Shown piece after piece: positions 26,360-34,990 of a stretch of 64,000 nucleotides of DNA; positions within the stretch are counted from its first letter, which is position 1, and every line of letters starts with the position of its first letter. The notes beneath the pieces are model-generated. The model saw nothing but the letters and a program-made list of their open reading frames with translations, was not told the DNA's origin and did not search any database. Source of the DNA: Empedobacter stercoris (lineage in GTDB: Bacteria > Bacteroidota > Bacteroidia > Flavobacteriales > Weeksellaceae); contig NZ_JACXZC010000013.1 in the NCBI RefSeq assembly GCF_020281205.1, positions 1 through 64,000 on the forward strand, in the 5' to 3' direction. The position numbers were made by a program, and so were the translations under genes.

Positions 26360-28117
26360 ATGAATAAGACGACACGTTTTTCGCTTTTGATGTTAACTAT
26401 TTTGACGGTTATTTCTTGTGCAAGACAGGGTTCGCCAACTGGTGGACCTAAAGATGAAACACCGCCAGTTTTCCTAAAAGCTGCTCCAGACACGTTGGCA
26501 ACGAATGTAGATGTCAATTTGCAAGAAGCAACAATCAACTTTGATGAGTATATTATCTTGAAGGAATACAGCAAAAATGTGGTGGTTTCTCCTTCGTTTC
26601 AGATACCGCCAATTGTAACGCCTCAAGCATTAGCAAAGAAAAATATTTCAATAAAATTTCAAGAACCACTTTTACCAAATACAACCTATAGTTTCAATTT
26701 TGGTGATGCAGTTCAAGATTTTAATGAGAACAATAAGTTGTCAAATTTTCAATATGTTTTTTCGACAGGTAGTTTTATCGATTCGTTAAAAGTAACGGGG
26801 CATGTAAATTCGTCTTATGATTTTAAATTACCAGAGAAGATATTGGTCGGACTATATAAAGTAGACAGTGCATATACCGATAGTGTGGTGTTGCAAAAGA
26901 AACCATATTATATTGCAAGAGCAAATGATAAAGGAGAATATCAGTTAAATTATTTGGCTTCAGGGAAATATAAACTGATTGCATTCGAAGATAAAGTAGA
27001 AAATGTAATGTACGATCATGGTAAAGAACGTTTAGCTTTTCATAATGAAGCGATAGAATTGAATTCGAATCAGGCAATAAACTTGAATTTATTCAATCAA
27101 AAACCAGCATATCGTAAGCCAGAAGCAAGTTTCAAACAAGAGGGTTTGATTGTGTTTAAAACAACTGGAGCAACAGAAGATGTAACGATTACACCTGTAG
27201 GGAAAGAATTTAAATCGGCTTACATTGAGAAATTTCCAAAGCAAGATTCGATTAACTTTTGGTTTAATCCAAAGGTGGACACCATATCAGGGAGAAGCGC
27301 AAAATTAAAATTTAATGTGCAACATAAGGATCAAATTGATTCGATTAGTGCATTGTATTCAAAATCGAATGTTGAACGTAAATTAGAGTTTAAAGCGTTA
27401 AATGATCAAAAATTAGCACCGAATAAAACGTTTAAAATCCAAGCTAATGCACCTATTAAATCGTTAGATTTAACTAAAATTCACGTATTCAAGGATACAG
27501 TTTCAATACCATTCAACGTTTCGATTGATACGATTAATGCACAAAATTTAAACTTTGTTTTTGATAAAAATTTAGATGAGAAGTTTGAGGTAAATATCTA
27601 TCCCAATGCGTTAACGGATGTTTTAGGAGAAAAGAATGATACATTGGCATATCCAATAAAAATGGGAACGCGTGGTGATTTTGGGCATTTGAAATTAACG
27701 CTTCAGAATACGCCTTCAAAACCATTTATTTTGCAATTCCTGAAAGCAGATCAAAACTTTACAGTTTTAGAAGAGATTTATAATCCAGCGAATAAAAATT
27801 ATTTTGAGTTTAATTTTATAGAACCAGGCGAATATTTGTTCCGATTGTTGGTAGATGAAAATGCAAATGGAAAATGGGATACAGGTGATTATTTATCAGG
27901 TAAACAACCTGAACCAATTTATTTGTATCCAGAACCAATTAAAGTACGAGCAATGTGGGAGGCTACTGAAACTTGGGTTTTAGGAGAAGCGAACCAAGCT
28001 GTTTCGTTACCAAATGATGAGGTAGATTCGGATAAAAATAGAATACGTCGAGGAGAGTTAAAAGAAGGTGAGGAGCGTAGCGCTACACAATCAGATCAAA
28101 AAAAATTAGAGGAATAG
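26360..28117 (+). CDS. Ig-like domain lipoprotein (Big_5 type)
   Basis: 585 residues. Signal and lipobox end in TVISC (Cys20), followed by ARQGSPTGGPKDETPP, a very typical Bacteroidota opening. An N-terminal Big_5 Ig-like domain (about 38-140; FKAAPDTLATNVDVN through NTTYSFNFGDAVQDFNENN) is followed by a Cna_B-like segment (about 145-245) and further beta-rich repeats. The tail after about 555 is charged and low-complexity. Probably a surface or periplasmic lipoprotein; ligand unknown. It starts 27 bases after comF and may share its transcript. Confidence 0.8.
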   Translation: MNKTTRFSLLMLTILTVISCARQGSPTGGPKDETPPVFLKAAPDTLATNVDVNLQEATINFDEYIILKEYSKNVVVSPSFQIPPIVTPQALAKKNISIKFQEPLLPNTTYSFNFGDAVQDFNENNKLSNFQYVFSTGSFIDSLKVTGHVNSSYDFKLPEKILVGLYKVDSAYTDSVVLQKKPYYIARANDKGEYQLNYLASGKYKLIAFEDKVENVMYDHGKERLAFHNEAIELNSNQAINLNLFNQKPAYRKPEASFKQEGLIVFKTTGATEDVTITPVGKEFKSAYIEKFPKQDSINFWFNPKVDTISGRSAKLKFNVQHKDQIDSISALYSKSNVERKLEFKALNDQKLAPNKTFKIQANAPIKSLDLTKIHVFKDTVSIPFNVSIDTINAQNLNFVFDKNLDEKFEVNIYPNALTDVLGEKNDTLAYPIKMGTRGDFGHLKLTLQNTPSKPFILQFLKADQNFTVLEEIYNPANKNYFEFNFIEPGEYLFRLLVDENANGKWDTGDYLSGKQPEPIYLYPEPIKVRAMWEATETWVLGEANQAVSLPNDEVDSDKNRIRRGELKEGEERSATQSDQKKLEE

Positions 28118-28134
28118 TTCCTTTAATTTTTTTT
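28098..28134. terminator. Bidirectional terminator overlapping the stop codon
   Basis: A run of A, then TTAGAGGAA (to 28114), pairs through one G-T wobble with TTCCTTTAA and a run of T (from 28118). The three-base loop is the TAG stop of the Ig-like lipoprotein. It serves the convergent genes. Confidence 0.7.
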
Positions 28135-28137
28135 GAT

Positions 28138-28548
28138 TTAACCTTCTGGTGCTAAATAGATAAACGGTGAAAGAGGAATATTCCTTAAAATCGAATAAAT
28201 TAATAAAAAGAGTAGAAAGTTTCGCGCGAAACTTGTTGAAAAATGAAACTTACTCGATAAAGGTTCCGCTAAAAATATATTTCCGATAATAGAATAATAA
28301 AAACGTATGCAAATATATAGCGCAAAGGGGAGTAGCAAATTATACCGCAACGATTGTAAAATATGGCCGTGTGTTAATAAATAAAAAGCGCGTTGACCAC
28401 CACAACCAGGACACCATAAGCCAGTTATTGCATGAAACATACATTTTATTGTAAACGGACTTTGGTTGTTGTAATAGCCGTAAAAATAAGCGATTCCCAA
28501 AATTGGCAATACGGTTGCTAATCCATAAACTAAAATCCGCTTTTTCAT
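28138..28548 (-). CDS. DUF2752 family membrane protein
   Basis: 136 residues, three helices. The signature is KCMFHAITGLWCPGCGGQRAFYLLTHG (positions about 35-61, with a C-x2-C motif), the defining block of DUF2752. Function unknown. It is a single gene between convergent and co-directional neighbours, followed toward its 3' end by the shared terminator. Confidence 0.88.
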   Translation of the reverse strand: MKKRILVYGLATVLPILGIAYFYGYYNNQSPFTIKCMFHAITGLWCPGCGGQRAFYLLTHGHILQSLRYNLLLPFALYICIRFYYSIIGNIFLAEPLSSKFHFSTSFARNFLLFLLIYSILRNIPLSPFIYLAPEG

Positions 28549-28611
28549 ATTATTTCGTTTGAAACAAAACTATAATATACATGTAAATCCAATTATTTGA
28601 TGACTTTTAAT

Positions 28612-29976
28612 TTATTGAAACAACATACGGTAAAGATCTTCGACTTTTGAAATTCGGACAATTCTGATTCCAAAATCTGTATCTTTTATTTTGTTGTACT
28701 TTGAAACAAATATAACATCAAATCCTAATTTTTCCGCTTCCGTAATACGCTGTTCTACACGATTTACAGCCCTTATTTCGCCGCTCAAACCAACTTCGCC
28801 AGCAAAACAACAGTTATCAGGAACAGCAGAATCTTCGCTCGAAGAAAGAATTGCAGCGATAACAGCCAAGTCAATTGCAGGGTCGTCTACACGAATTCCT
28901 CCTGTAATATTCAAGAAAACATCTTTCATATTCAATCGAAAACCAGCGCGCTTTTCCAAAACAGCCAACAACATGTTCAATCGCTTCGCGTCAAAACCAG
29001 TAGCAGTCCGTTGTGGCGTTCCATAAACAGCTGTCGAAACCAATGCTTGAATTTCGATTAACATAGGACGAACGCCTTCCAAAGTGGCTGCAATCGCATT
29101 TCCACTTAACAATTCGTCTTTTTTTGTAATCAACACTTCGGATGGATTTGTGACTTCGCGCAAACCGGCACCTTGCATCTCGTAAATTCCGATTTCTGCA
29201 GTCGAACCGAAACGGTTTTTATTCGCACGTAAAATTCGATAAATATGGTTGCGATCACCTTCAAATTGTAAGACAACATCCACCATGTGTTCCAAAATTT
29301 TTGGTCCAGCAATTACTCCTTCTTTGGTGATGTGACCAATCAAAATAATCGGTGTGTTGGTTTCTTTGGCGTACTGAATCAACTCAAAAGTGGTTTCTCG
29401 AATTTGAGAAATACTTCCGGGAGAAGATTCTACATAAGTGGTTTGTAAGGTTTGTACAGAATCGACAACGATCAATTGAGGTTGAATCTCTTTTGCGTGC
29501 GCAAATATTTTTTGCGTATTTGTTTCAGGTAAAATAAAACACTGATCAGATTCGATACCAATTCGTTCGGCACGAAGTTTTACTTGCGAAACAGATTCCT
29601 CGCCAGATACATACAAGATTTTAATCGTATCTAACTTTAAGGCAACTTGCAACATTAAGGTCGATTTTCCTACACCAGGTTCTCCACCAACCAAAATAAC
29701 TGATCCAGGAACAATTCCGCCTCCTAAAACGCGGTCTAATTCTTGGTTTTTAGTCGAAATACGGATTTCTCCCAACGGATTAATTTCTCGAATATTCAGC
29801 GCGAAAGTTTTCTCTTTTTTATCCGATTTATCTTTCCATGATTTTTTTTCTTCGCCTTTGTCAACAATTTCTTCAACAATGGTATTCCATTCACCACAAC
29901 TTTTGCATTGTCCCATCCATTGTGAGGTTTGCGTGCCACAGTTTTGGCAGAAATAGGTAGTTTTTGTTTTAGCCAT
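28612..29976 (-). CDS. radA: DNA repair protein RadA
   Basis: I start the protein at MAKTKTTYFC (29976), the usual N-terminus; an in-frame ATG at 29994 adds six residues. Numbered from 29994: a C4 zinc finger at 16, 19, 30 and 33; a RecA-like ATPase with Walker A GEPGVGKST at 104-112; the RadA-specific KNRFG block; and a C-terminal Lon-like domain with GGIRVDDPAIDLA. It is a hexameric helicase that extends D-loops during recombination. Normal length (454 residues). Confidence 0.96.
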   Translation of the reverse strand: MAKTKTTYFCQNCGTQTSQWMGQCKSCGEWNTIVEEIVDKGEEKKSWKDKSDKKEKTFALNIREINPLGEIRISTKNQELDRVLGGGIVPGSVILVGGEPGVGKSTLMLQVALKLDTIKILYVSGEESVSQVKLRAERIGIESDQCFILPETNTQKIFAHAKEIQPQLIVVDSVQTLQTTYVESSPGSISQIRETTFELIQYAKETNTPIILIGHITKEGVIAGPKILEHMVDVVLQFEGDRNHIYRILRANKNRFGSTAEIGIYEMQGAGLREVTNPSEVLITKKDELLSGNAIAATLEGVRPMLIEIQALVSTAVYGTPQRTATGFDAKRLNMLLAVLEKRAGFRLNMKDVFLNITGGIRVDDPAIDLAVIAAILSSSEDSAVPDNCCFAGEVGLSGEIRAVNRVEQRITEAEKLGFDVIFVSKYNKIKDTDFGIRIVRISKVEDLYRMLFQ

Positions 29977-30167
29977 AGTTTCAAATTTACACAAAAATAA
30001 TGGTTTAGCGCGACAAACTGTGGAGTTCTATTTGTGAAATTTTTTAATACAATAAGTAAATAACGTTAATGATAGTCCACTTTTTTAACAAATTAACTAC
30101 TTTAGATAAAGTTGAGTTAAATATTGATTTACAATCATTTTCTCGATTATTTTTAAGAGAAAATTGA

Positions 30168-30965
30168 ATGCCAATGATGAGAACTTTACTTTTTAACCTA
30201 TTTTTCATTTTATGTAGTTTACTTTATGCGCAATCAACCTTAATCACAGGAAAAATTATGGTTGACGATGCTGATGAAGTGATGGATCTGAGTGGAGCAA
30301 CGGTTGAAAATTTAATGACAAAAGCCAAAACAAAAGCCAATTCGGAAGGATTATTTTCGATAAATGTTAATTTGAATGATGAATTATACATTAAGCATTT
30401 GGGGATTCAAGATCGAAGTTTGAAAGTTACTGAAGCTATGATGACGAAAGGATTTGTAAGTATTCACATGAATGTAGAAGTAATCGAATTGGCTGAAACA
30501 AATATTCAGAAACTGAATAAAGATGCGTTTAGGAAAATGGGAAAAGAGAAATCGTTTCAAGAAAAATTAGGAGATGAAATGGGAATTAATTCACTTGATT
30601 TTAAAGCTAAATTGAATCTAAAACATGATGAAGAAATAGTCAATCGAACAATCAAACAGGTTGGTGGAGTTAATTTATTGGGAATAATGAATCTTTTCAA
30701 AAATCCCAAAAAGCGTGTTAAAAATCCAGTTCCACTAAAAATAGTGAAAGAAGATCAATTGCTTGCGCTTCGTAGGTTTTATACGACTTATTATTTTGTT
30801 AATGATTTGAAGACTCCAGAAGGTAAAATCAATGAGTTTTTAGATTATTGTTATTCAAATTTTGATTTTCCAACGTTGTTAAGGGGTAATAATTTTGATG
30901 AAATACTTTTTATCATAGAAGAACAAGCTCCAATTTATTTAGCAAAAATATCGAAGAATGAATAA
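30168..30965 (+). CDS. Secreted protein with carboxypeptidase-like regulatory domain, copy 1
   Basis: 265 residues. Signal peptide to about residue 21 (LLYAQ). Residues 22-105 are a CarbopepD_reg-like beta domain (LITGKIMVDDA, ANSEGLFSINVNLNDELYIKHLG, then IHMNVEVIELAETNI). The rest is helical and ends in YFVNDLKTPEGKINEFLDYCYSNF. It is a tandem paralogue of the next gene, which it overlaps by 8 bases. The reg-2 domain resembles the one that precedes TonB-dependent receptors, but no receptor is attached. Three start codons lie close together (MPMM); the exact one is uncertain. Function unknown. Confidence 0.75.
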   Translation: MPMMRTLLFNLFFILCSLLYAQSTLITGKIMVDDADEVMDLSGATVENLMTKAKTKANSEGLFSINVNLNDELYIKHLGIQDRSLKVTEAMMTKGFVSIHMNVEVIELAETNIQKLNKDAFRKMGKEKSFQEKLGDEMGINSLDFKAKLNLKHDEEIVNRTIKQVGGVNLLGIMNLFKNPKKRVKNPVPLKIVKEDQLLALRRFYTTYYFVNDLKTPEGKINEFLDYCYSNFDFPTLLRGNNFDEILFIIEEQAPIYLAKISKNE

Positions 30966-31734
30966 ATTTTTATACATCTTATTTTTTAGTTTGATCAGTA
31001 TTTTTTCGCTTGCACAATCCAATTTGATTACTGGAAAAGTGGTGATTGACGATGGTATTGTGGGACAAGATATTGTTGAGAATATTTTGATTACCAACGA
31101 AACGACTAATGCTAAAGCATTTACAAACTCGAAGGGAATGTTTTCGATCAAAGTTTCTGTTGGTGATGAATTGGTTTTTACGCACGATTTTTACAAAAAG
31201 CGTTCAATCAAAATAACAGCAGATATTTTAGCAAAAGGAATGTTGACCATTCATTTAAATATTGAAACAATAGAATTAGCTGAGGCTCGGATTAATACAT
31301 TAGACAAAAACTTTAAGAATAATATTAAGCTCAAATACGATAAAGTAGATGATTTGTATAAAGGATTGAATCTTGGAATTGATCCCAATTTACGTTTCAG
31401 GAAGATCGATCCGAATGCCTCTTCAATGTTGAATAACAATGGATTGTTAGATCCATCTAATTGGATTGCAACAATTTCTGGACAAAAGAAAAAAGCAAAA
31501 GTAGAAAGTAAATACTTTAAAAAAGCAGATAAAATCAAAGAGTTAGAAAACTATTTTACAAAGAATTATTTTGTCGAAAGTTTGAATATTCCTGAAAATA
31601 AAGTCAGTGATTATGTAACGTATTGTTATCACAATTTCGGGTTAGAGAAATTAATAAAAGAAAATAAATACGATAAAATAACTGAAATATTAGAAGATCA
31701 AGCGTCCAAATATTTGGAGATGATTAAACAGTAG
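30958..31734 (+). CDS. Secreted protein with carboxypeptidase-like regulatory domain, copy 2
   Basis: 258 residues with the same layout as copy 1: signal peptide (FSLAQ), beta domain (LITGKVVIDDG, FTNSKGMFSIKVSVGDEL, IHLNIETIELAEARI) and a helical tail ending with YFVESLNIPENKVSDYVTYCYHNF. The start overlaps copy 1 by 8 bases, giving coupled translation. The middle third has diverged most. The 3' end overlaps the convergent membrane gene by 11 bases. Confidence 0.75.
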   Translation: MNKFLYILFFSLISIFSLAQSNLITGKVVIDDGIVGQDIVENILITNETTNAKAFTNSKGMFSIKVSVGDELVFTHDFYKKRSIKITADILAKGMLTIHLNIETIELAEARINTLDKNFKNNIKLKYDKVDDLYKGLNLGIDPNLRFRKIDPNASSMLNNNGLLDPSNWIATISGQKKKAKVESKYFKKADKIKELENYFTKNYFVESLNIPENKVSDYVTYCYHNFGLEKLIKENKYDKITEILEDQASKYLEMIKQ

Positions 31735-32743
31735 AATCTCGACGAATTTTTGCAATTTTATAAATCGCGATTAAGCCAAAACTAATCATCGAAATAACTT
31801 GAGCTATATAAAGTATTAACCCAAAATAGTCGCCAATAGCTCGTCCTTCGTGCTGATCGCCGCCTTTAGCAAGATACACTGCTGAAAATGCGATCGACAT
31901 GACGTAAGGATAAGCTAATCCGCCAGAAACGGGCAAAATCATTCCAAAAGAACCTGCAATTAAAAGAAATAAACCTTCTGCAATTCCAAAGTTTTCGGTA
32001 TCTGGAAACGCAAAGAAAACTAAATAGGTCATCAAAAAATAACAAATCCAAAGAGCAAAAGAATAAAAGATAAATAGACTTCTTCTTTCTAATTTTGAGA
32101 TTGATTTGATTCCTTCCCAAAGTCCTAAAAGAAATGTTTTAATTTTCTCGAAAAACTTCAATTGGATAATTTTTTTCCAGAAAATGGCAAGTAACATCAT
32201 TCCAAAAAGAACAATTCCAATTGCGATGTAATACTTTAAGAAAGAAGGTTCTGTTGTTGGTTGTTGTGCTTTTTCTTTGTTTCCTAATTCTACAAAACGC
32301 ATAAAGGTCTCGTAATTAAAAATAAGTGTTAATCCGAAAAATAAGCCTAAAAATAAGAGGTCAATAACGCGCTCTAAAACAACTGTACCAAATGATTTTT
32401 CGAAAGGGACATTTTCCATTTTATAAAAACTTGTTGCTCGTGCAACTTCGCCACTTCTCGGAATGGTTAGATTCATAAAATAAGCAAAGGCAATTGCCCA
32501 AAAACCAGATGAAGTTTGGGTATTGTACCCCATTGGTTTGAGAAGAAGTTTCCAACGAGCGGCACGTATCCAATAGGTGAGGATACTAATAGCCATTGAT
32601 GCAAAAATCCAAAAGTAATTGGTCTCTTTTAAAACGTTTGCAACTCGTTCGAAATCAATTTGCCTCACTGTTATTACCACAAAAAAGAGTGCTAACAATG
32701 AAGCAATGATTAAGAAGAGTGATTGTTTCATCTTACTCTTCAT
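31724..32743 (-). CDS. Lysylphosphatidylglycerol synthase-type membrane protein (UPF0104)
   Basis: 339 residues, eight or so helices of the LPG_synthase_TM family (PF03706). Features: RAARWKLLLKPMGYNT, MNLTIPRSGEVARATSFYKMENVPFEKSFGTVVLERVIDL, and the late GLAYPYVMSI helix. It has only the flippase-like transmembrane part, without the aminoacyltransferase domain of MprF, so it may move lipids rather than modify them. It is 23 bases after panD, same strand, and probably in the panC-panD transcript. Confidence 0.85.
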   Translation of the reverse strand: MKSKMKQSLFLIIASLLALFFVVITVRQIDFERVANVLKETNYFWIFASMAISILTYWIRAARWKLLLKPMGYNTQTSSGFWAIAFAYFMNLTIPRSGEVARATSFYKMENVPFEKSFGTVVLERVIDLLFLGLFFGLTLIFNYETFMRFVELGNKEKAQQPTTEPSFLKYYIAIGIVLFGMMLLAIFWKKIIQLKFFEKIKTFLLGLWEGIKSISKLERRSLFIFYSFALWICYFLMTYLVFFAFPDTENFGIAEGLFLLIAGSFGMILPVSGGLAYPYVMSIAFSAVYLAKGGDQHEGRAIGDYFGLILYIAQVISMISFGLIAIYKIAKIRRDSTV

Positions 32744-32766
32744 ATAAATGTTTGAAAATTAATTTC

Positions 32767-33114
32767 TTAATCTAAACGATTATTGTCGTTAGGGAAAACA
32801 ATTGTTGGTTCGTATGTTTTGGCTTCCTCAAAATCCATCATCGCGTAGGTAATAATGATTACCGTATCACCAACTTGTACTTTGCGCGCAGCAGGTCCAT
32901 TCAAACAAATTTCGCCACTTCCACGTTTCCCTTTTATAATATAAGTTTCAAATCGTTCACCGTTTTCTTGAACAACGATTTGTACTTTTTGACCCACTAC
33001 CATATTTGCAGCATCAATCAAATCTTCATCGATTGTGATACTTCCGATATAATTTAGTTTTGCGTCTGTTACCTTAACTCTATGTATTTTAGAGTGAAAA
33101 ACTTCTACCATCAT
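32767..33114 (-). CDS. panD: Aspartate 1-decarboxylase (proenzyme)
   Basis: 115 residues. Makes beta-alanine for pantothenate. The self-cleavage site Gly-Ser is in [12 protein letters not shown] (Gly23-Ser24), which yields the pyruvoyl group; the substrate Tyr/Arg region ([19 protein letters not shown]) is intact. The first of two adjacent Met codons matches the family N-terminus (M[15 protein letters not shown]). A complete promoter ends a few bases before the start, so the mRNA would have almost no leader. panC lies upstream on the same strand. Confidence 0.96.
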   Translation of the reverse strand: MMVEVFHSKIHRVKVTDAKLNYIGSITIDEDLIDAANMVVGQKVQIVVQENGERFETYIIKGKRGSGEICLNGPAARKVQVGDTVIIITYAMMDFEEAKTYEPTIVFPNDNNRLD

Positions 33115-33121
33115 AATTTTG

Positions 33122-33150
33122 CAAAGTTACATTGAACTTATAAATTTCAA
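33122..33150 (-). promoter_or_regulatory. Bacteroidota-type promoter of panD
   Basis: On the minus strand TTG (33150-33148) is followed after 18 bases by TAACTTTG (33129-33122), matching the -33 TTG / -7 TAnnTTTG consensus of Bacteroidota. Same spacing as the acpP promoter. Confidence 0.65.
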
Positions 33151-33201
33151 AACCTATTCCAATATTTTTCAATGGATTTGGAACAAATATTTTAGTTTTT
33201 T

Positions 33202-34044
33202 TTAGAATTGAATATTATCAATTAAACGAACATCGCCTGCATAGGCAACAACAAACCCTCGAATATGTTTTGCTTCAGAAAAATGGTTGATAGACAACAA
33301 TGTTTCTTCGTCTGTGATTTCGAAATATTCTAATTCGAAAGGAGAGTTTTCAAATTCATTTTCGACAAATGCTTTCACTTCAGCTACATCTTTTCCGTTG
33401 TTTTTAAGTTGAACAGCTTTTGATAAAATCGAAAAAATTTGTGGTGCATCTATTGTTTGTTCTGTTGATAAACGAGCATTTCTCGAACTAAAAGCTAAAC
33501 CAGAATTTGCACGATGAATGGGCATAGGAACAATTTCGACATCCAAATTCTCTTGTTTTACCATTTCTTGAATGATACGAATTTGTTGAAAATCTTTTTC
33601 TCCAAAATATGCTCTTGTTGGTTGAACGGCTTTGAATAATTTGCAAACAATTGTTGCAACACCATCAAAATGTCCTGGACGAGAAGAACCTTCCATGACT
33701 TTGTCAATTGTTCCGAAATCGTAATGTTTTGCACCTTCATTTGACTCGTATAAATCCTCTACTGTTGGCATATAGACAAAATCACAACCATTTTTCATTA
33801 ACAATTCCTTATCACTTTCCTCAGTTCGAGGATATTTTGCTAAATCTTCTGGATTATTAAATTGTGTTGGATTGACAAAAATACTTACAATTGTGTAGTC
33901 ATTTTGAGCTTTAGAAGCCTTTACTAAAGACATGTGCCCTTCGTGCAAAGCGCCCATTGTAGGGATAAACCCGATGGTTTTGTTTTGGTTTTTTAACTCG
34001 ACGATTACGGGAGTTAATTTTTCCTTTTCGTTAAATACAACCAT
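33202..34044 (-). CDS. panC: Pantoate-beta-alanine ligase
   Basis: 280 residues. Joins pantoate and beta-alanine with ATP to form pantothenate. MGALHEGHMSLV is the HxGH nucleotide motif, FVNPTQFNNPEDLAKYPRT the pantoate site, YFGEKDFQQ and SSRNARLS the KMSKS-equivalent region. Upstream of panD with 87 bases between; both encode successive pantothenate steps. Divergent from the glycogen synthase-like gene. Confidence 0.97.
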   Translation of the reverse strand: MVVFNEKEKLTPVIVELKNQNKTIGFIPTMGALHEGHMSLVKASKAQNDYTIVSIFVNPTQFNNPEDLAKYPRTEESDKELLMKNGCDFVYMPTVEDLYESNEGAKHYDFGTIDKVMEGSSRPGHFDGVATIVCKLFKAVQPTRAYFGEKDFQQIRIIQEMVKQENLDVEIVPMPIHRANSGLAFSSRNARLSTEQTIDAPQIFSILSKAVQLKNNGKDVAEVKAFVENEFENSPFELEYFEITDEETLLSINHFSEAKHIRGFVVAYAGDVRLIDNIQF

Positions 34045-34162
34045 TCCACTGATTTGTTAAAAAAAAACTAATATCCGGCAAAGCTACTATAAGCAAATAA
34101 TATATCAACATTTTTTTGTAAATTTGTGCCTTATTATTCATTAGGAAAAGAGAGTAGAAATT

Positions 34163-34975
34163 ATGGAAGGAAAGCGCATATTGTATGTAACAACAGAAAT
34201 GGTACCTTATTTTCCTGAAAATCCGATGTCTTCTCAAGCATTAGATTTGCCAAAAATCATGCAAAGTAATGGCGCAGATGTAAGAATCTTTATGCCAAGA
34301 TTTGGAGCAATTAATGAAAGAAGACACCAATTACATGAAGTAATACGACTTTCAGGTATGAACATGATTATTAATGACTTGGATCAACCCTTAATCATTA
34401 AAGTAGCATCTGTACCAGGAGAGCGACTACAAGTGTATTTTATCGATAACGAAGAGTATTTTAAACGTAAAGAAGTTTATGGAGAAGGAAATGATTTGTT
34501 TTCTGATAATGATGAGCGTTCGATTTTCTTCGCAAAAGGAGTTTTAGAGACAGTAAAAAAATTAAACTGGAAACCAGACGTAGTTCACGTTATGGGATGG
34601 ATGTCAAGTTTAGTACCATTGTACCTAAAGAAATATTATTCGGATGATCCATTTTTTCAAGATGCGAAAGTCGTAGTTTCACTATTTGACAATGCATTTG
34701 ATGGAGAATTGGATAATGGATTAATCAATAAATTAGCCTTCGATAAAGTAGAAGGGGAAGTAAAACAATACTTAGAAAAACCGACTCATTTAGGAATGAT
34801 TCAAGCTTCTTTAGAATACGCAGATGCGGTAGCGAGAGGAGAAGAGATAATTCCAGAAGATGTCAAAAACTATATCAACCAACAAAATATTCCTTTATTA
34901 GATTATTGCTCAAAAGAGCAAGCAAAAGAAGTGTACAACAACTTTTATCTTGAGGAAGTAATGAACTCTAATTAA
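34163..34975 (+). CDS. Glycogen/starch synthase N-terminal domain protein (GT5-like, short)
   Basis: 270 residues. It starts like a starch synthase catalytic domain: KRILYVTTEMVPYF, then ALDLPKIMQSNGADVRIFMPRFGAINERRHQLHE and VHVMGWMSSLVPLYLK. A full GT5 enzyme needs a C-terminal GT-B half of about 200 more residues, which is missing; the frame ends with a clean stop followed by another gene. Other Flavobacteriia have this short form beside panC, as I recall, so it is not a fresh truncation. Function uncertain. TAAATTTG at 34119-34126 may be its -7 element. Confidence 0.82.
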   Translation: MEGKRILYVTTEMVPYFPENPMSSQALDLPKIMQSNGADVRIFMPRFGAINERRHQLHEVIRLSGMNMIINDLDQPLIIKVASVPGERLQVYFIDNEEYFKRKEVYGEGNDLFSDNDERSIFFAKGVLETVKKLNWKPDVVHVMGWMSSLVPLYLKKYYSDDPFFQDAKVVVSLFDNAFDGELDNGLINKLAFDKVEGEVKQYLEKPTHLGMIQASLEYADAVARGEEIIPEDVKNYINQQNIPLLDYCSKEQAKEVYNNFYLEEVMNSN

Positions 34976-34990
34976 AATCCGTTGAGATTA

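Noticed and set aside
34163-34975. Recent truncation or frameshift of a full glycogen synthase
   Set aside because: The stop is followed within 16 bases by another conserved gene and no remnant of the C-terminal half is seen in any frame.
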